DNA of 38,282 nt from Myxococcota bacterium (GTDB lineage Bacteria; Myxococcota_A; Bradymonadia; UBA7976; UBA1532), in contig JAHJCH010000073.1 of the NCBI GenBank assembly GCA_018813065.1, positions 1-38,282 of the forward strand, given 5' to 3'. The translations under genes were made by a program, and so were the position numbers. This document shows positions 17,849 through 25,114 of this stretch, piece by piece. The notes below the pieces were generated by a model. The model made no database searches. It saw nothing but the letters and a program-made list of their open reading frames with translations, and was not told where the DNA came from. Every line of letters begins with the position of its first letter. The first letter of the stretch is position 1.

Positions 17849-20332
17849 ATGCGCCGTCTTTGGACTGGGACGCTCTTGAGCCTCATGGCGCTGGCGGGCT
17901 GCGATGACGGCATCGGGATCACCGCAGACCTGGGCTTATCCACGGGCGACGCCACGGACATGGCGGCGCTGGGCGATGAGGGTGTGGCTCTGCTCGACGA
18001 GGGCCTTGAGCCTGACATGAGCGCCGACATGAGCCTTGAGCCTGACATGAGCCTTGAGCCTGACATGAGCCTTGAGCCTGACATGGGCCTTGAGCCTGAC
18101 ATGGGCCTTGAGCCTGACGCTCACCTCGACGCGGGCCTCACCCCCGACGACGGCCTCACCCCCGACGACGGCCTCACCCCCGACGACGGCGTGGACGTGG
18201 GCCTTGAGCCTGACGCCGCCTGTGTGGGCCCTGACAGCGATGGCGACGGCGTCCCGGATGATTGCGATCAGTGCGAGGGCGAGGATGACACCCTCGACGC
18301 GGACAACGACGGCGTCCCGGACGGCTGCGATGTCTGCCCCGAGGCGGATGATCTCGCCGACGGCGATGAGGACGGCGTGATCTGCGCCGATGACTGCGAT
18401 GATGAGGCCCCCACCGTCTGGCCGGAGGCGCCTGAGCTGTGCGATGGCCTCGACAATGACTGCGATGAGGCCATCGACGAGGCGCTGACGCCCCCCGACA
18501 TGGGCGGCGAGGGGGTCTGCGCGGGGCGCGTCGCCGTCTGCGAGGGGATCAATGGCTGGATCACGCCCAGCCTCGACGCGATCCAGGGCTATGAGGCCAC
18601 GGAGATCACCTGCGATGGCCTCGACAATGACTGTGACGGCCTCGTCGATGAGGTGATCCAGCCTCGCCCAGCCCCGCGCCATGAGGGCGTCTGCCTTGGC
18701 GCCGAGCAGATCTGCGATGGTGGCGGCTGGGTTGAGCCCGACTACGCCGCGATCCAGGGCTATGAGGCGGTGGAGGGCACCTGCGACGGCCTGGATAACG
18801 ACTGCGACGGCCTCACAGACGAGGATCTCTCCCCGCCACCCGCGCTGAATCAGGCGGGCGTCTGCTTTGGCGCCGTCCGCGTCTGCATGGGCGGCTGGGT
18901 TGAGCCCGATTACGCCGCGATCCAGGGCTATGAGGCGGTGGAGAGCACCTGCGACGGCCTGGATAACGACTGCGACGGCCTCGCCGATGAAGGCTTTGAC
19001 CTGGGCGCGCCCTGCGTGGCCCCCGGGATCTGCGCAGAGGGCGTCTTGGAGTGCGCGGAGGGCGGCGGCGCGCGCTGCTCCAGCGGGCCGGGGGGCTCGG
19101 AGGACGCTGGCGCCGAGGAGATTTGCGATGATCTCGATAATGACTGCGACGGTGAGACCGACGAGGGGCTCAATTGCCCCCCACCTGGCGCGCTGGATCC
19201 AGGCTTCGACGGTGGGATCGTCATCCTTGATCTGGGTGGCCGCGCCGCAGCGACCGCGCTGCACCTCGACGCCCTGGGTCAGCCGCTCATCGCCGGGCAT
19301 CTGCGCGGCGCCGATGATGATCTCCTCCTCCTGCGCTTGACCCGCGCGGGGCAGCTCGACGCGGGCTTTGGTGTCGGCGGCCGCGTCGCCCTTGATCTCA
19401 GCGGCGGCGGCCACGATCGCGCCTACGCCTTGGCCGCGCGGCCCGATGGAGGCCTGGTCTTGGCGGGCTACGCCAGCGTGGGCGGCCGCCCACAGCACGC
19501 CATGGTGGCCTTGACCGCCGAGGGCGCGCTGGATGAGCGCTTCGGCGCCGCTGGCGTGCGGGTGTTCCCCCAAGAGGGCGCCTTGACCGCCCTGCGCGTG
19601 ACCTCCGAGGGGCTGATCTACGCCGCTGGGCGCCGCGCCGATGAGGCGGGGGTCTTCGGCGCGTGGCTGACGCGCCTCGACGCGGCGGGGCAGCTCAACG
19701 GCTGGGCCTCTGGCGCGCAAATCGACCTGCCCGGCCATGATCTCTACCCTCAAGCCCTCCTGCTCAGCGCGGGTGAGGTCTACCTGGGCGGCGCCACCGA
19801 GCGGGCGAATGATGATGACGCCCTCCTCTCGCGCCTCCTCGACGTCAACGGGCAGCTCGACGCCGATCTCAGCTGGGACGCCAGCGATGGCCTCAGCGTG
19901 GAGCGCGTCACCGCGATGGCCCCCGTGGAGGGGGGCGCCTTGATCGCGGGCCTGCACGGGGGCTCACCCATGGTCACGCGCTTGGACGCGCGCGGTCAGG
20001 TGGATCCCCGCTTCGGGCAGCTCGGCCTGGCGACGCCGACCCTGCCCGCAGGGGCGATCCCCTTGGCGATGGCCGTCGATGGGCTGGGGCGGATCTACCT
20101 CGCGGGGCAGATCCGCGCGCCTGAACGCTGGCTGGCCTTTGTGACGCGCTTGGCGCCTCAAGGGCAGCTCGACGCGGGCTTTGGCGTGGATGGCCTCGTG
20201 TCATTGCCGCTGGCGGCGGACGCCTCGGCCACCGCCATCGCCCTTGATCCCGCCGCGCATGCCTTGGTGATCACAGGCTACGTCGGCGCCCCGACCGCGC
20301 GCCAAGTCTTCGCCGCGCGGCTGTCACGCTGA
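17849..20332 (+). CDS. Lipoprotein with MopE-type repeats and delta-60 repeats
   Basis: An 827-residue surface lipoprotein. The signal MRRLWTGTLLSLMALAGC has lipobox Cys18 and Asp at +2. Next is an acidic tether of LEPDM(S/G) and LTPDDG repeats (~52-114), then thrombospondin-type-3-like calcium loops (DSDGDGVPDDCDQC, DADNDGVPDGCDVC). Five MopE-type units CDxLDNDCDxxxDE follow between ~198 and 440; units 2-4 are linked by a ~63-residue module with WVEPDYAAIQGYEAVE. The C-terminal half (~450-827) is a delta-60 repeat beta-propeller with recurring LDAGFG, LDERFG and LDPRFG ends and GGLVLAGY-type strands. It probably binds calcium and extracellular ligands. It lies 62 bp after the Tat-NHL gene and may be part of, or just follow, the collar operon. 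The modules are typical of Myxococcota secreted proteins; the exact role is unknown. Confidence 0.9.
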   Translation: MRRLWTGTLLSLMALAGCDDGIGITADLGLSTGDATDMAALGDEGVALLDEGLEPDMSADMSLEPDMSLEPDMSLEPDMGLEPDMGLEPDAHLDAGLTPDDGLTPDDGLTPDDGVDVGLEPDAACVGPDSDGDGVPDDCDQCEGEDDTLDADNDGVPDGCDVCPEADDLADGDEDGVICADDCDDEAPTVWPEAPELCDGLDNDCDEAIDEALTPPDMGGEGVCAGRVAVCEGINGWITPSLDAIQGYEATEITCDGLDNDCDGLVDEVIQPRPAPRHEGVCLGAEQICDGGGWVEPDYAAIQGYEAVEGTCDGLDNDCDGLTDEDLSPPPALNQAGVCFGAVRVCMGGWVEPDYAAIQGYEAVESTCDGLDNDCDGLADEGFDLGAPCVAPGICAEGVLECAEGGGARCSSGPGGSEDAGAEEICDDLDNDCDGETDEGLNCPPPGALDPGFDGGIVILDLGGRAAATALHLDALGQPLIAGHLRGADDDLLLLRLTRAGQLDAGFGVGGRVALDLSGGGHDRAYALAARPDGGLVLAGYASVGGRPQHAMVALTAEGALDERFGAAGVRVFPQEGALTALRVTSEGLIYAAGRRADEAGVFGAWLTRLDAAGQLNGWASGAQIDLPGHDLYPQALLLSAGEVYLGGATERANDDDALLSRLLDVNGQLDADLSWDASDGLSVERVTAMAPVEGGALIAGLHGGSPMVTRLDARGQVDPRFGQLGLATPTLPAGAIPLAMAVDGLGRIYLAGQIRAPERWLAFVTRLAPQGQLDAGFGVDGLVSLPLAADASATAIALDPAAHALVITGYVGAPTARQVFAARLSR
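18005..18121 (+). repeat. In-gene 18-bp tandem repeat, LEPDMS/LEPDMG
   Basis: Units of CTTGAGCCTGACATGAGC or the GGC-ending variant encode LEPDM(S/G), repeated six times with one short ADMS interruption. This is part of the tether that spaces the lipid anchor from the folded domains, and copy number is likely to vary between strains. Confidence 0.9.
18137..18190 (+). repeat. In-gene 18-bp tandem repeat, LTPDDG x3
   Basis: Three consecutive copies of CTCACCCCCGACGACGGC, encoding LTPDDG, 15 bp after the LEPDM array and in the same tether. Identity at the DNA level points to recent slippage. Confidence 0.85.
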
Positions 20333-20380
20333 GCCGCCAAGGCGAGCCATCCAAAGCCTGATATGTGCTGGGGATGCGGC

Positions 20381-21499
20381 TTAGCCGCCCTGTCCTGGCG
20401 TCCAGTGCGCCTCGGTGGGGGTCAGCGCGCAGCGAAAGCCCGTAAACGGCCCCATGGCCTGCGGCGGCTGGTGGTTGCGGTAGCTGGGCTCCATCTGTAG
20501 GGGCCGAGGGCCAAACTGGCCGCCCTTGAGCACCCGGTGCGCGCCCTCCTTGGGGCCTTTGGGGTTGCTGCCATGATCCCAGGCGTAGAGCTTGGGATCG
20601 TACCAGTCCGCGCACCACTCCCAGACCTGGCCGGCGACGTCCGAGAGCCCAAAGGGGCTGTCGCCCGCCGTGTAGCTCCCCGAGGGCTGGAGCACCGCCT
20701 CCCAGCCACGCGCCTGCGTGAGGTTGATCCGCGCGGCGGTGGGCTCGGCGTCGCCCCACGGGAACTGACGCCCATCGACGCCCCGCGCCGCCTTCTCCCA
20801 CTCCGCCTCCGTCGGCAGCCGCTTGAGCTGCGCCCGGCAGTAGGCCTCCGCGCCGAAGAAGCTGACGAAGTGCGCTGGGTAGTCGGCGTAGGCGGCGCTG
20901 ACGCTGTACCGCTCGCCCTGGGTGATGGCGCCGCCGGGCTTCCAGTAGCGCCCGCCCCCGTCGCCGTGCTTGTTGAGGAACTGAACGAAGTCGAGGTTGC
21001 TCACCTCGGTGCGATCAATGAAGAAGGCGTCGAGGTGGATCTTGTGCTTGGGCTTGCGATCCGGCGGCAGCGCGTCGCTGCCCATGTAGAAGAGCCCCGC
21101 CGGGATATAGGCCATGCCCTCCGTGGAGGCCGCTGGCGGCGGCGCTGCCTTGAGCTTGGGCTTGACCTCCTTGAGCATCGCCTGGAGATCCGCCGCGCTT
21201 GGATCAACCTTGAGCCCCCGCGTGAGCAGATCCCCCGCCTTGGGCCAACGCGCTTGGCTGATGGCCTCCTGAGCCCAGATGCGGTAGAGCCGCACGGCGC
21301 CGCGCTTGAGCCGAGGGATGGCGGGGTGCTTGGGCTCAAGCGCCTCCAGCGCCTGGAGCGTGGCGTAAACGCAGTCGTGGGCGGGCTCGGTGAGCTTGAA
21401 CGTGTAGAGCTGGCGCTCCGCTTTGCGCACGAGCGCGGCGGCGTCTGGCGGCGTCACCGTCGGCGGCGCGACGAGCATCAAGGTCAATAATAAGATCAC
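20381..21499 (-). CDS. Exported SUMF1/FGE-fold protein lacking the catalytic cysteines
   Basis: A 372-residue protein with a signal-like N-terminus (MILLLTLMLVAPPTVTPP; GTG start 21499). A helical TPR-like region lies at ~25-120 (QALEALEPKHPAIPRLKRGA, AGDLLTRGLKVDPSAADLQA), and a sulfatase-modifying-factor/FGE domain at ~128-372: MAYIPAGLFYMGSD, FFIDRTEVSNLDFVQFLN, RLPTEAEWEKAARGVDGRQF, GLSDVAGQVWEWCADWYD, and the FTGFRCAL end. The two active cysteines of true formylglycine-generating enzymes would lie after KGGQF, but here the segment reads GPRPLQMEPSYRN. It is therefore more likely a non-catalytic binding or structural member. It starts 7 bp after the haem-sensor gene, so they form an operon; its high GC contrasts with that low-GC partner. 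Confidence 0.9.
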   Translation of the reverse strand: MILLLTLMLVAPPTVTPPDAAALVRKAERQLYTFKLTEPAHDCVYATLQALEALEPKHPAIPRLKRGAVRLYRIWAQEAISQARWPKAGDLLTRGLKVDPSAADLQAMLKEVKPKLKAAPPPAASTEGMAYIPAGLFYMGSDALPPDRKPKHKIHLDAFFIDRTEVSNLDFVQFLNKHGDGGGRYWKPGGAITQGERYSVSAAYADYPAHFVSFFGAEAYCRAQLKRLPTEAEWEKAARGVDGRQFPWGDAEPTAARINLTQARGWEAVLQPSGSYTAGDSPFGLSDVAGQVWEWCADWYDPKLYAWDHGSNPKGPKEGAHRVLKGGQFGPRPLQMEPSYRNHQPPQAMGPFTGFRCALTPTEAHWTPGQGG

Positions 21500-21506
21500 G
21501 ATTTTA

Positions 21507-22361
21507 TTAGTCCTTCTCGATCAGCTCCAGAGACTTCTTGAGGCTGATACGCATTCGCTCAAAGGATTGCGCCAATGCGCCGATTTCATCCTCTCGCATA
21601 ACCTCGATGGGCTCACTTACCTCACCCATGCTGATTTTATCCGCTTTATCCATCAAAGCTGCGATTGGGCTCGTAACCATGGAGCGGAAGAAGACGTGTA
21701 AGATCACGATTAAGATCAGCGCCAAGAAGAGGCCCGCCGCGCCGACGATGAGCATATGTCGGTTGAGGTTGCTCAGATCCGCCTTCATCGGAGCAATCAC
21801 GCTGATGGCGCCGCGAATTTCCCCCTCTTTATAGCCCTCTTTGGGATAGCCAGAGATGTCAATCTCACCCGCAGGCTCCCCATGACAGCTTAAACAAGGC
21901 TTTTTAATCTCAATTGGCACCATATAACGGAAAACAGGCTCACCATTGAGGATTGTCTCTTCTGAGATAGGCTCCATCGATTTTTCATCTTCAAACTTTT
22001 TAAGCCATTCTTTCTCAAATTCGTCGGGCTGCCCCATCTCCTTGTTACGCACCTTGAGGCTGGTCTGCTTGATCACCATATGTGATTTTAAGTTAAAATT
22101 CTGTGCAACCATATTGCCCACGCGAGCAGGATTCAGCGCTTTGAACTCAAAGTTGCCCATAGAGTCTGTATTGATCGCGTCTTGATTCATCGCGATGATA
22201 TGGCGAACAGAGATATATTGATCAGCAGTCGATTTTGTTTTTTCTAACAAGCTGTCATGGAGCGTCGCCGATTGCATCATATAAACCGCAAACACTGTGA
22301 TCCCTGTGACCAGCAATGATGCGATGATAATCACAAATGGGAGTTTTTTGGCGATTGTCAT
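21507..22361 (-). CDS. Membrane c-type-haem sensor (Tll0287/DUF3365-like) with HAMP, no output domain
   Basis: A 284-residue inner-membrane protein. TM1 is at ~8-28 (PFVIIIASLLVTGITVFAVY). A periplasmic DUF3365-type PAS-like domain follows (~35-195), with a haem c attachment motif C156-LSCH-160 in KPCLSCHGEPAGEIDISGYP. TM2 is at ~206-226 (MLIVGAAGLFLALILIVILH) and a HAMP domain at ~228-280 (PIAALMDKADKISMGEVSEP, GALAQSFERMRISLKKSLEL). It then simply stops, with no kinase, cyclase or MCP signalling part. Such proteins sense redox or gases in other bacteria. The gene has a very strong AGGAGGAGGGG site. It is much richer in A/T and in AAA, ATT and AAT codons than its neighbours, hinting at transfer. 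It is co-transcribed with the SUMF1-fold gene. Confidence 0.9.
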   Translation of the reverse strand: MTIAKKLPFVIIIASLLVTGITVFAVYMMQSATLHDSLLEKTKSTADQYISVRHIIAMNQDAINTDSMGNFEFKALNPARVGNMVAQNFNLKSHMVIKQTSLKVRNKEMGQPDEFEKEWLKKFEDEKSMEPISEETILNGEPVFRYMVPIEIKKPCLSCHGEPAGEIDISGYPKEGYKEGEIRGAISVIAPMKADLSNLNRHMLIVGAAGLFLALILIVILHVFFRSMVTSPIAALMDKADKISMGEVSEPIEVMREDEIGALAQSFERMRISLKKSLELIEKD

Positions 22362-22404
22362 GTCCCCTCCTCCTGGCGCTTCCGCGCGATTTTATCTCCC
22401 ACTA

Positions 22405-22435
22405 GGGTGATAAACTTCACCCCAATTTTAAACAA
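22405..22435 (-). promoter_or_regulatory. CRP-like dyad and promoter candidate upstream of haem-sensor gene
   Basis: GGGTGA (22405-22410) and TCACCC (22417-22422) form a perfect 6-bp inverted repeat with a 6-bp spacer, the GTGA-N6-TCAC geometry of CRP/FNR-family operators. On the minus strand, TTGTTT (22430-22435), 17 bp and TATCAC (22407-22412) give a weak promoter whose -10 lies inside the dyad. A bound regulator would block transcription. This is pattern-based only. Confidence 0.42.
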
Positions 22436-22449
22436 AAATTTGGCCCTGA

Positions 22450-23337
22450 TCAGAGATTTGGGGCTTTGGGTTGGCGCGCGAAGGCCGCCAAGAGCGGCGG
22501 CCCCACCGCCCGCAGGGTCGCGCGCGCTGCGGCCTCGTTGATAAAGCCACGCAGCGGCTTGGCCCCCTCCACTTCAAGGAAGGCGGCCAGCTCCGCCTCC
22601 ACGTCCGCGCGCGTCTCCACACGCCCCAGGTGCAGCCCCAGCAAGGCGGTCAGCGCGGCGCTCAGCTGTCGTGGATCGAGGGCCTCCAGCCGCGCCAGGG
22701 CCTCGGCTTGGGGCGTCTTCAAGAGCGCCTCGACGGCCTGGCGGCGCGAGTCCCCCAGCAGCCGCGCGCTCTGCTCGGCGCTGAGGATGAGGATGAGCTG
22801 ATCGAGGAGCAGCGTCAGCGAGCCCCCCACGAAGTGCGTGATGGCGCGCCTGAGCTGGGCCTCGATCTGCCCCGTGAGGCCGCCAAGCAGGCCCCCCCCC
22901 GCGCGCTTGGCGAAGCCGCCCATCAGCCGCGTGGCGCCCTCAACGCTGGCGGGGGTCATGCCCTTAAAGGCATCGACGAAGCGCTCTAGGCTGGCCTGCA
23001 CGACGCTCTTGAGCAGGTGACGCGTGGACTCTTGGCGGATGATCGCTTGGAGGATCTCTTGGTTGAAGCGGACAGGCTCGCCCGCCCAGGCCAGGAGCTG
23101 GCGCTGGAGGTCTTCGGGTAAGAGATCGCCGAGGCTGCCCCCTCGGGCCTCGGCGCGGGCCTTGGCGCGGGCCAGGGCGCGGGGCAGGTGCGCCTCAAGG
23201 AGCGCCGCGAGCTGGGCGGGCTCGACGTAGGCTTGGAGCGGGGCGCCGCCGATGAGATCGGCGAGGGGCTGATCGAGGAGGAAGTCAAAAAGCGCGTCGA
23301 GGAGGCGCTCGGCCTTGAGGGGGTCTTGGAGATCCAT
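22450..23337 (-). CDS. Unrecognised helical protein, 295 aa
   Basis: A 295-residue, Ala/Leu-rich, almost entirely helical protein without signal peptide. It begins MDLQDPLKAERLLDALFDFL. The middle has LMGGFAKRAGGGLLGGLTGQ and HFVGGSLTLLLDQLILILSA (~160-195), amphipathic to hydrophobic enough for membrane association. Further on, GFINEAAARATLRAVGPPLL lies near the C-terminus. Recurring LLxLLxxLxxxQ helices suggest duplicated helical hairpins, but no known domain is recognised. Codon use is like the GC-rich surroundings. It sits 56 bp downstream of the NrnA-like gene on the same strand and upstream of the haem-sensor operon. The start ATG 23337 has no clear ribosome site. The gene is likely real from its length and typical codon pattern; the function is unknown. 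Confidence 0.72.
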   Translation of the reverse strand: MDLQDPLKAERLLDALFDFLLDQPLADLIGGAPLQAYVEPAQLAALLEAHLPRALARAKARAEARGGSLGDLLPEDLQRQLLAWAGEPVRFNQEILQAIIRQESTRHLLKSVVQASLERFVDAFKGMTPASVEGATRLMGGFAKRAGGGLLGGLTGQIEAQLRRAITHFVGGSLTLLLDQLILILSAEQSARLLGDSRRQAVEALLKTPQAEALARLEALDPRQLSAALTALLGLHLGRVETRADVEAELAAFLEVEGAKPLRGFINEAAARATLRAVGPPLLAAFARQPKAPNL

Positions 23338-23393
23338 GGGTGATCGCTCATGTGTCTGCGGCGGCTTGAAGATGGCCTAGCCGCGCGCCGCGC

Positions 23394-24344
23394 TCAAGGG
23401 AACTCCACCGCCAACGCCGCTTCGAGCCGCGCCAACGCCTCAAGGGGGGCGCAGGGCAGGGCCGCGCCGCTGGCTCGGGCGTGGCCGCCGCCTGAGGGGG
23501 CCAGGCGCTGGGCGACGGCGCTGACGTCCACCCGCCCTCGGCTGCGGAGGCTGATCTTGGCGCTCTTGCCCTTCTTTAAAATCAGCGCGCCGACCTCCAC
23601 GCCCTGGATAAAGACCAGCTCATCCACCACCCCGCCCGTCAGCCCCGGCGCGGTGTCATGATCGATGATCGCGCAGGCCACGGCGCCGCCAAACAGCCAC
23701 AGGGTGTTGGAGAGCACGGCCCCGCGCAGCCGCGCCCGCTCAGGGCTCTGCTCCAGGAGCAGCCGCGCGGCGATCTCCGGGTGATCGATGCCCGCCTCAA
23801 GCAGCCGCGCCGCCGCCCGCAGCGCGCGGGGATCGGTGAGGTGATAGAGGAAGCCGCCGGTGTCCACCAAGAGCCCCGCGTGGATGCAGGTGGCCAGCTC
23901 GATGTCTAAGGCGACACCCCAGTGATCGCACAGCTCCAGGATCAAGAGCGTGGTGCTGGCCGCTTTGGGATCACGCAGCGCGGCGTCCAGCGGCAGGCTG
24001 GAGGGGGTGCGGTGATGATCGATCTGGGCCTTGCGCCGCGCGCCCTCAAAGAGCGGCGCGAGGGGGCCGAGGCGCTCAGGCGTGCCGTCCAGGACGATGG
24101 CGAGATCCAGCGCCTCGATGGGCAAGCTGGGGGTGTGCTCGATGGGCAAGGGGCGCGGGAGGCTGAGGAAGGCGGCGGAGATGTCCTCGGTGACGCGGGC
24201 GAACAGCCGCTTGCGCGGCCAACGCCGCTGGATCGCCAAGGCCAGGGCGGCGATGGCGCCGATGGCGTCGGTGTCCAGGGGCGGCGGCGCGGTGAGGAGG
24301 ATCGTCTCCGCCCCCCAGATGGCCTCGGTGATCGTGCTCGGCAT
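23394..24344 (-). CDS. DHH-family phosphoesterase, NrnA-like
   Basis: A 316-residue cytosolic protein of the DHH/DHHA1 superfamily. NrnA-type members degrade nano-RNA and dephosphorylate pAp; related ones cleave cyclic dinucleotides or pGpG. Visible metal-site motifs are D24-T-D26 in PPPLDTDAIGA, D86 in IVLDGT, the name-giving D109-HH-111 in AQIDHHRT, and a late Asp in GLLVDTGGFLYHLTD. The DHHA1 part ends with PSGGGHARASGAALP, the substrate-binding GGGH motif. The His that normally opens motif I (HxNPDGDA) is replaced by Pro20, so metal binding may be altered. The start ATG 24344 follows GGAGG. The tRNA-Leu gene lies divergently upstream. Confidence 0.88.
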   Translation of the reverse strand: MPSTITEAIWGAETILLTAPPPLDTDAIGAIAALALAIQRRWPRKRLFARVTEDISAAFLSLPRPLPIEHTPSLPIEALDLAIVLDGTPERLGPLAPLFEGARRKAQIDHHRTPSSLPLDAALRDPKAASTTLLILELCDHWGVALDIELATCIHAGLLVDTGGFLYHLTDPRALRAAARLLEAGIDHPEIAARLLLEQSPERARLRGAVLSNTLWLFGGAVACAIIDHDTAPGLTGGVVDELVFIQGVEVGALILKKGKSAKISLRSRGRVDVSAVAQRLAPSGGGHARASGAALPCAPLEALARLEAALAVEFP

Positions 24345-24437
24345 AGGCCTCCAGCGGCAAATAGGGCGCGAGTTTAGCAGAGCGCCTCGCTGGCTTGGGC
24401 TTTTCTATATGGGGCCTCGTCGCGCGAAAAAAAGGGC

Positions 24438-24466
24438 TTGATTGTGCTGCGGCGCTGAGAGAGAAT
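24438..24466 (+). promoter_or_regulatory. Probable promoter of tRNA-Leu
   Basis: TTGATT (24438-24443), 17-bp spacer, GAGAAT (24461-24466). The four-of-six matches in each box and the position, 14 bp before the mature tRNA 5' end, make this a reasonable sigma-70-type promoter for the stand-alone tRNA. Confidence 0.5.
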
Positions 24467-24480
24467 CGCCAGGCTTATTC

Positions 24481-24562
24481 GCCCAGGTGGTGGAATCGGT
24501 AGACACCGGAGACTTAAAATCTTCTGCCGCGAGGCGTGTGGGTTCGAGTCCCGCCCTGGGTA
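24481..24562 (+). tRNA. tRNA-Leu (anticodon UAA)
   Basis: An 82-nt class II tRNA. Acceptor GCCCAGG (24481-24487) pairs with CCTGGGT (24555-24561; one G-U), with discriminator A at 24562. The D-arm is GGTGGAATCGGTAGAC. Anticodon stem GGAGA/TCTTC encloses loop CTTAAAA, giving anticodon TAA, which reads UUA/UUG. A long variable arm (TGCCGCGAGGCGT) marks it as a leucine tRNA. The T-arm has GGTTCGAGTCC. The CCA end is not encoded. UUA is rare in this GC-rich DNA, so this tRNA serves a low-demand codon. Confidence 0.96.
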
Positions 24563-24564
24563 CA

Positions 24565-24595
24565 ACGATCTGAGCATCTCAGGTCGTTTTTTTTT
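24565..24595 (+). terminator. Rho-independent terminator of tRNA-Leu
   Basis: ACGATCTGAG with three-base loop CAT and CTCAGGTCGT, a 10-bp stem with one wobble pair (24565-24587), followed by eight further T. It starts three bases after the tRNA, making the tRNA a single-gene unit and isolating it from the receiver gene downstream. Confidence 0.93.
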
Positions 24596-24704
24596 GCCTG
24601 CACTTTAAAATGAAGCGCCCATTTACGCCGCGCTGCTTCTCCCATTGAACAATCCGTAGAAAGGGTCCATAGTCGATCTCGATGTTGGACTGTTGAGTGA
24701 GTCT

Positions 24705-25091
24705 ATGAGCGACGATGCAAGGAAGTTAATCCTCCTCGCCGATGATGACCCTGAAATCCGCAGCATCGTTCGACGCACCCTCTCCAGCCTTGATCTGGAC
24801 TTGATTGAGGCCCGCGACGGAGAAGAGGCCCTGGAGAAGGTCATCGTCGAGCACCCCGATCTCCTCGTCCTCGACGTGATGATGCCCACCCTCACGGGCT
24901 GGGAGATCTGCAAGTACATCAAGAGCCGCGAGGAGTACGACGACATCGCGGTGCTGATGCTCACCGCCGTCGGCCCCGCCGTCAACGCCATGACCGCGCC
25001 CCTGTACGGCGCCGATGCCTACCTGGATAAGCCCTTTAGTATCAAAGACTTACTCGAAAAGGTGAAGGCCCTGCTCGCCGCCCAAGGCTGA
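24705..25091 (+). CDS. Stand-alone response regulator receiver (CheY-like)
   Basis: A 128-residue single receiver domain. The acidic triad D13-D14-D15 is in ILLADDDPEIRS, phospho-acceptor Asp57 in LLVLDVMMPTLTGWEICKYI, the Thr of LMLTAVG, and the Lys of AYLDKPFSIKDLLEKVKALL. There is no DNA-binding or enzymatic output. The start ATG 24705 is preferred; a TTG at 24693 is in frame and neither has a strong ribosome site. No kinase is adjacent: it stands between the tRNA-Leu terminator and the convergent addA-like gene. The nearest unpaired kinase is the one at 8022-9437, so it could be one of its targets, but this cannot be judged from sequence. Confidence 0.92.
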   Translation: MSDDARKLILLADDDPEIRSIVRRTLSSLDLDLIEARDGEEALEKVIVEHPDLLVLDVMMPTLTGWEICKYIKSREEYDDIAVLMLTAVGPAVNAMTAPLYGADAYLDKPFSIKDLLEKVKALLAAQG

Positions 25092-25114
25092 GGCGCACGC
25101 CCTGCCCGCGCCCC

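Noticed and set aside
17936-19957. 673-codon minus-strand frame opposite the MopE/delta-60 gene
   Set aside because: Its repeats simply mirror the repeats of the real gene.
20381-21499. Active formylglycine-generating enzyme or sulfatase maturation
   Set aside because: Both catalytic cysteines after the KGG motif are absent and no sulfatase gene is near.
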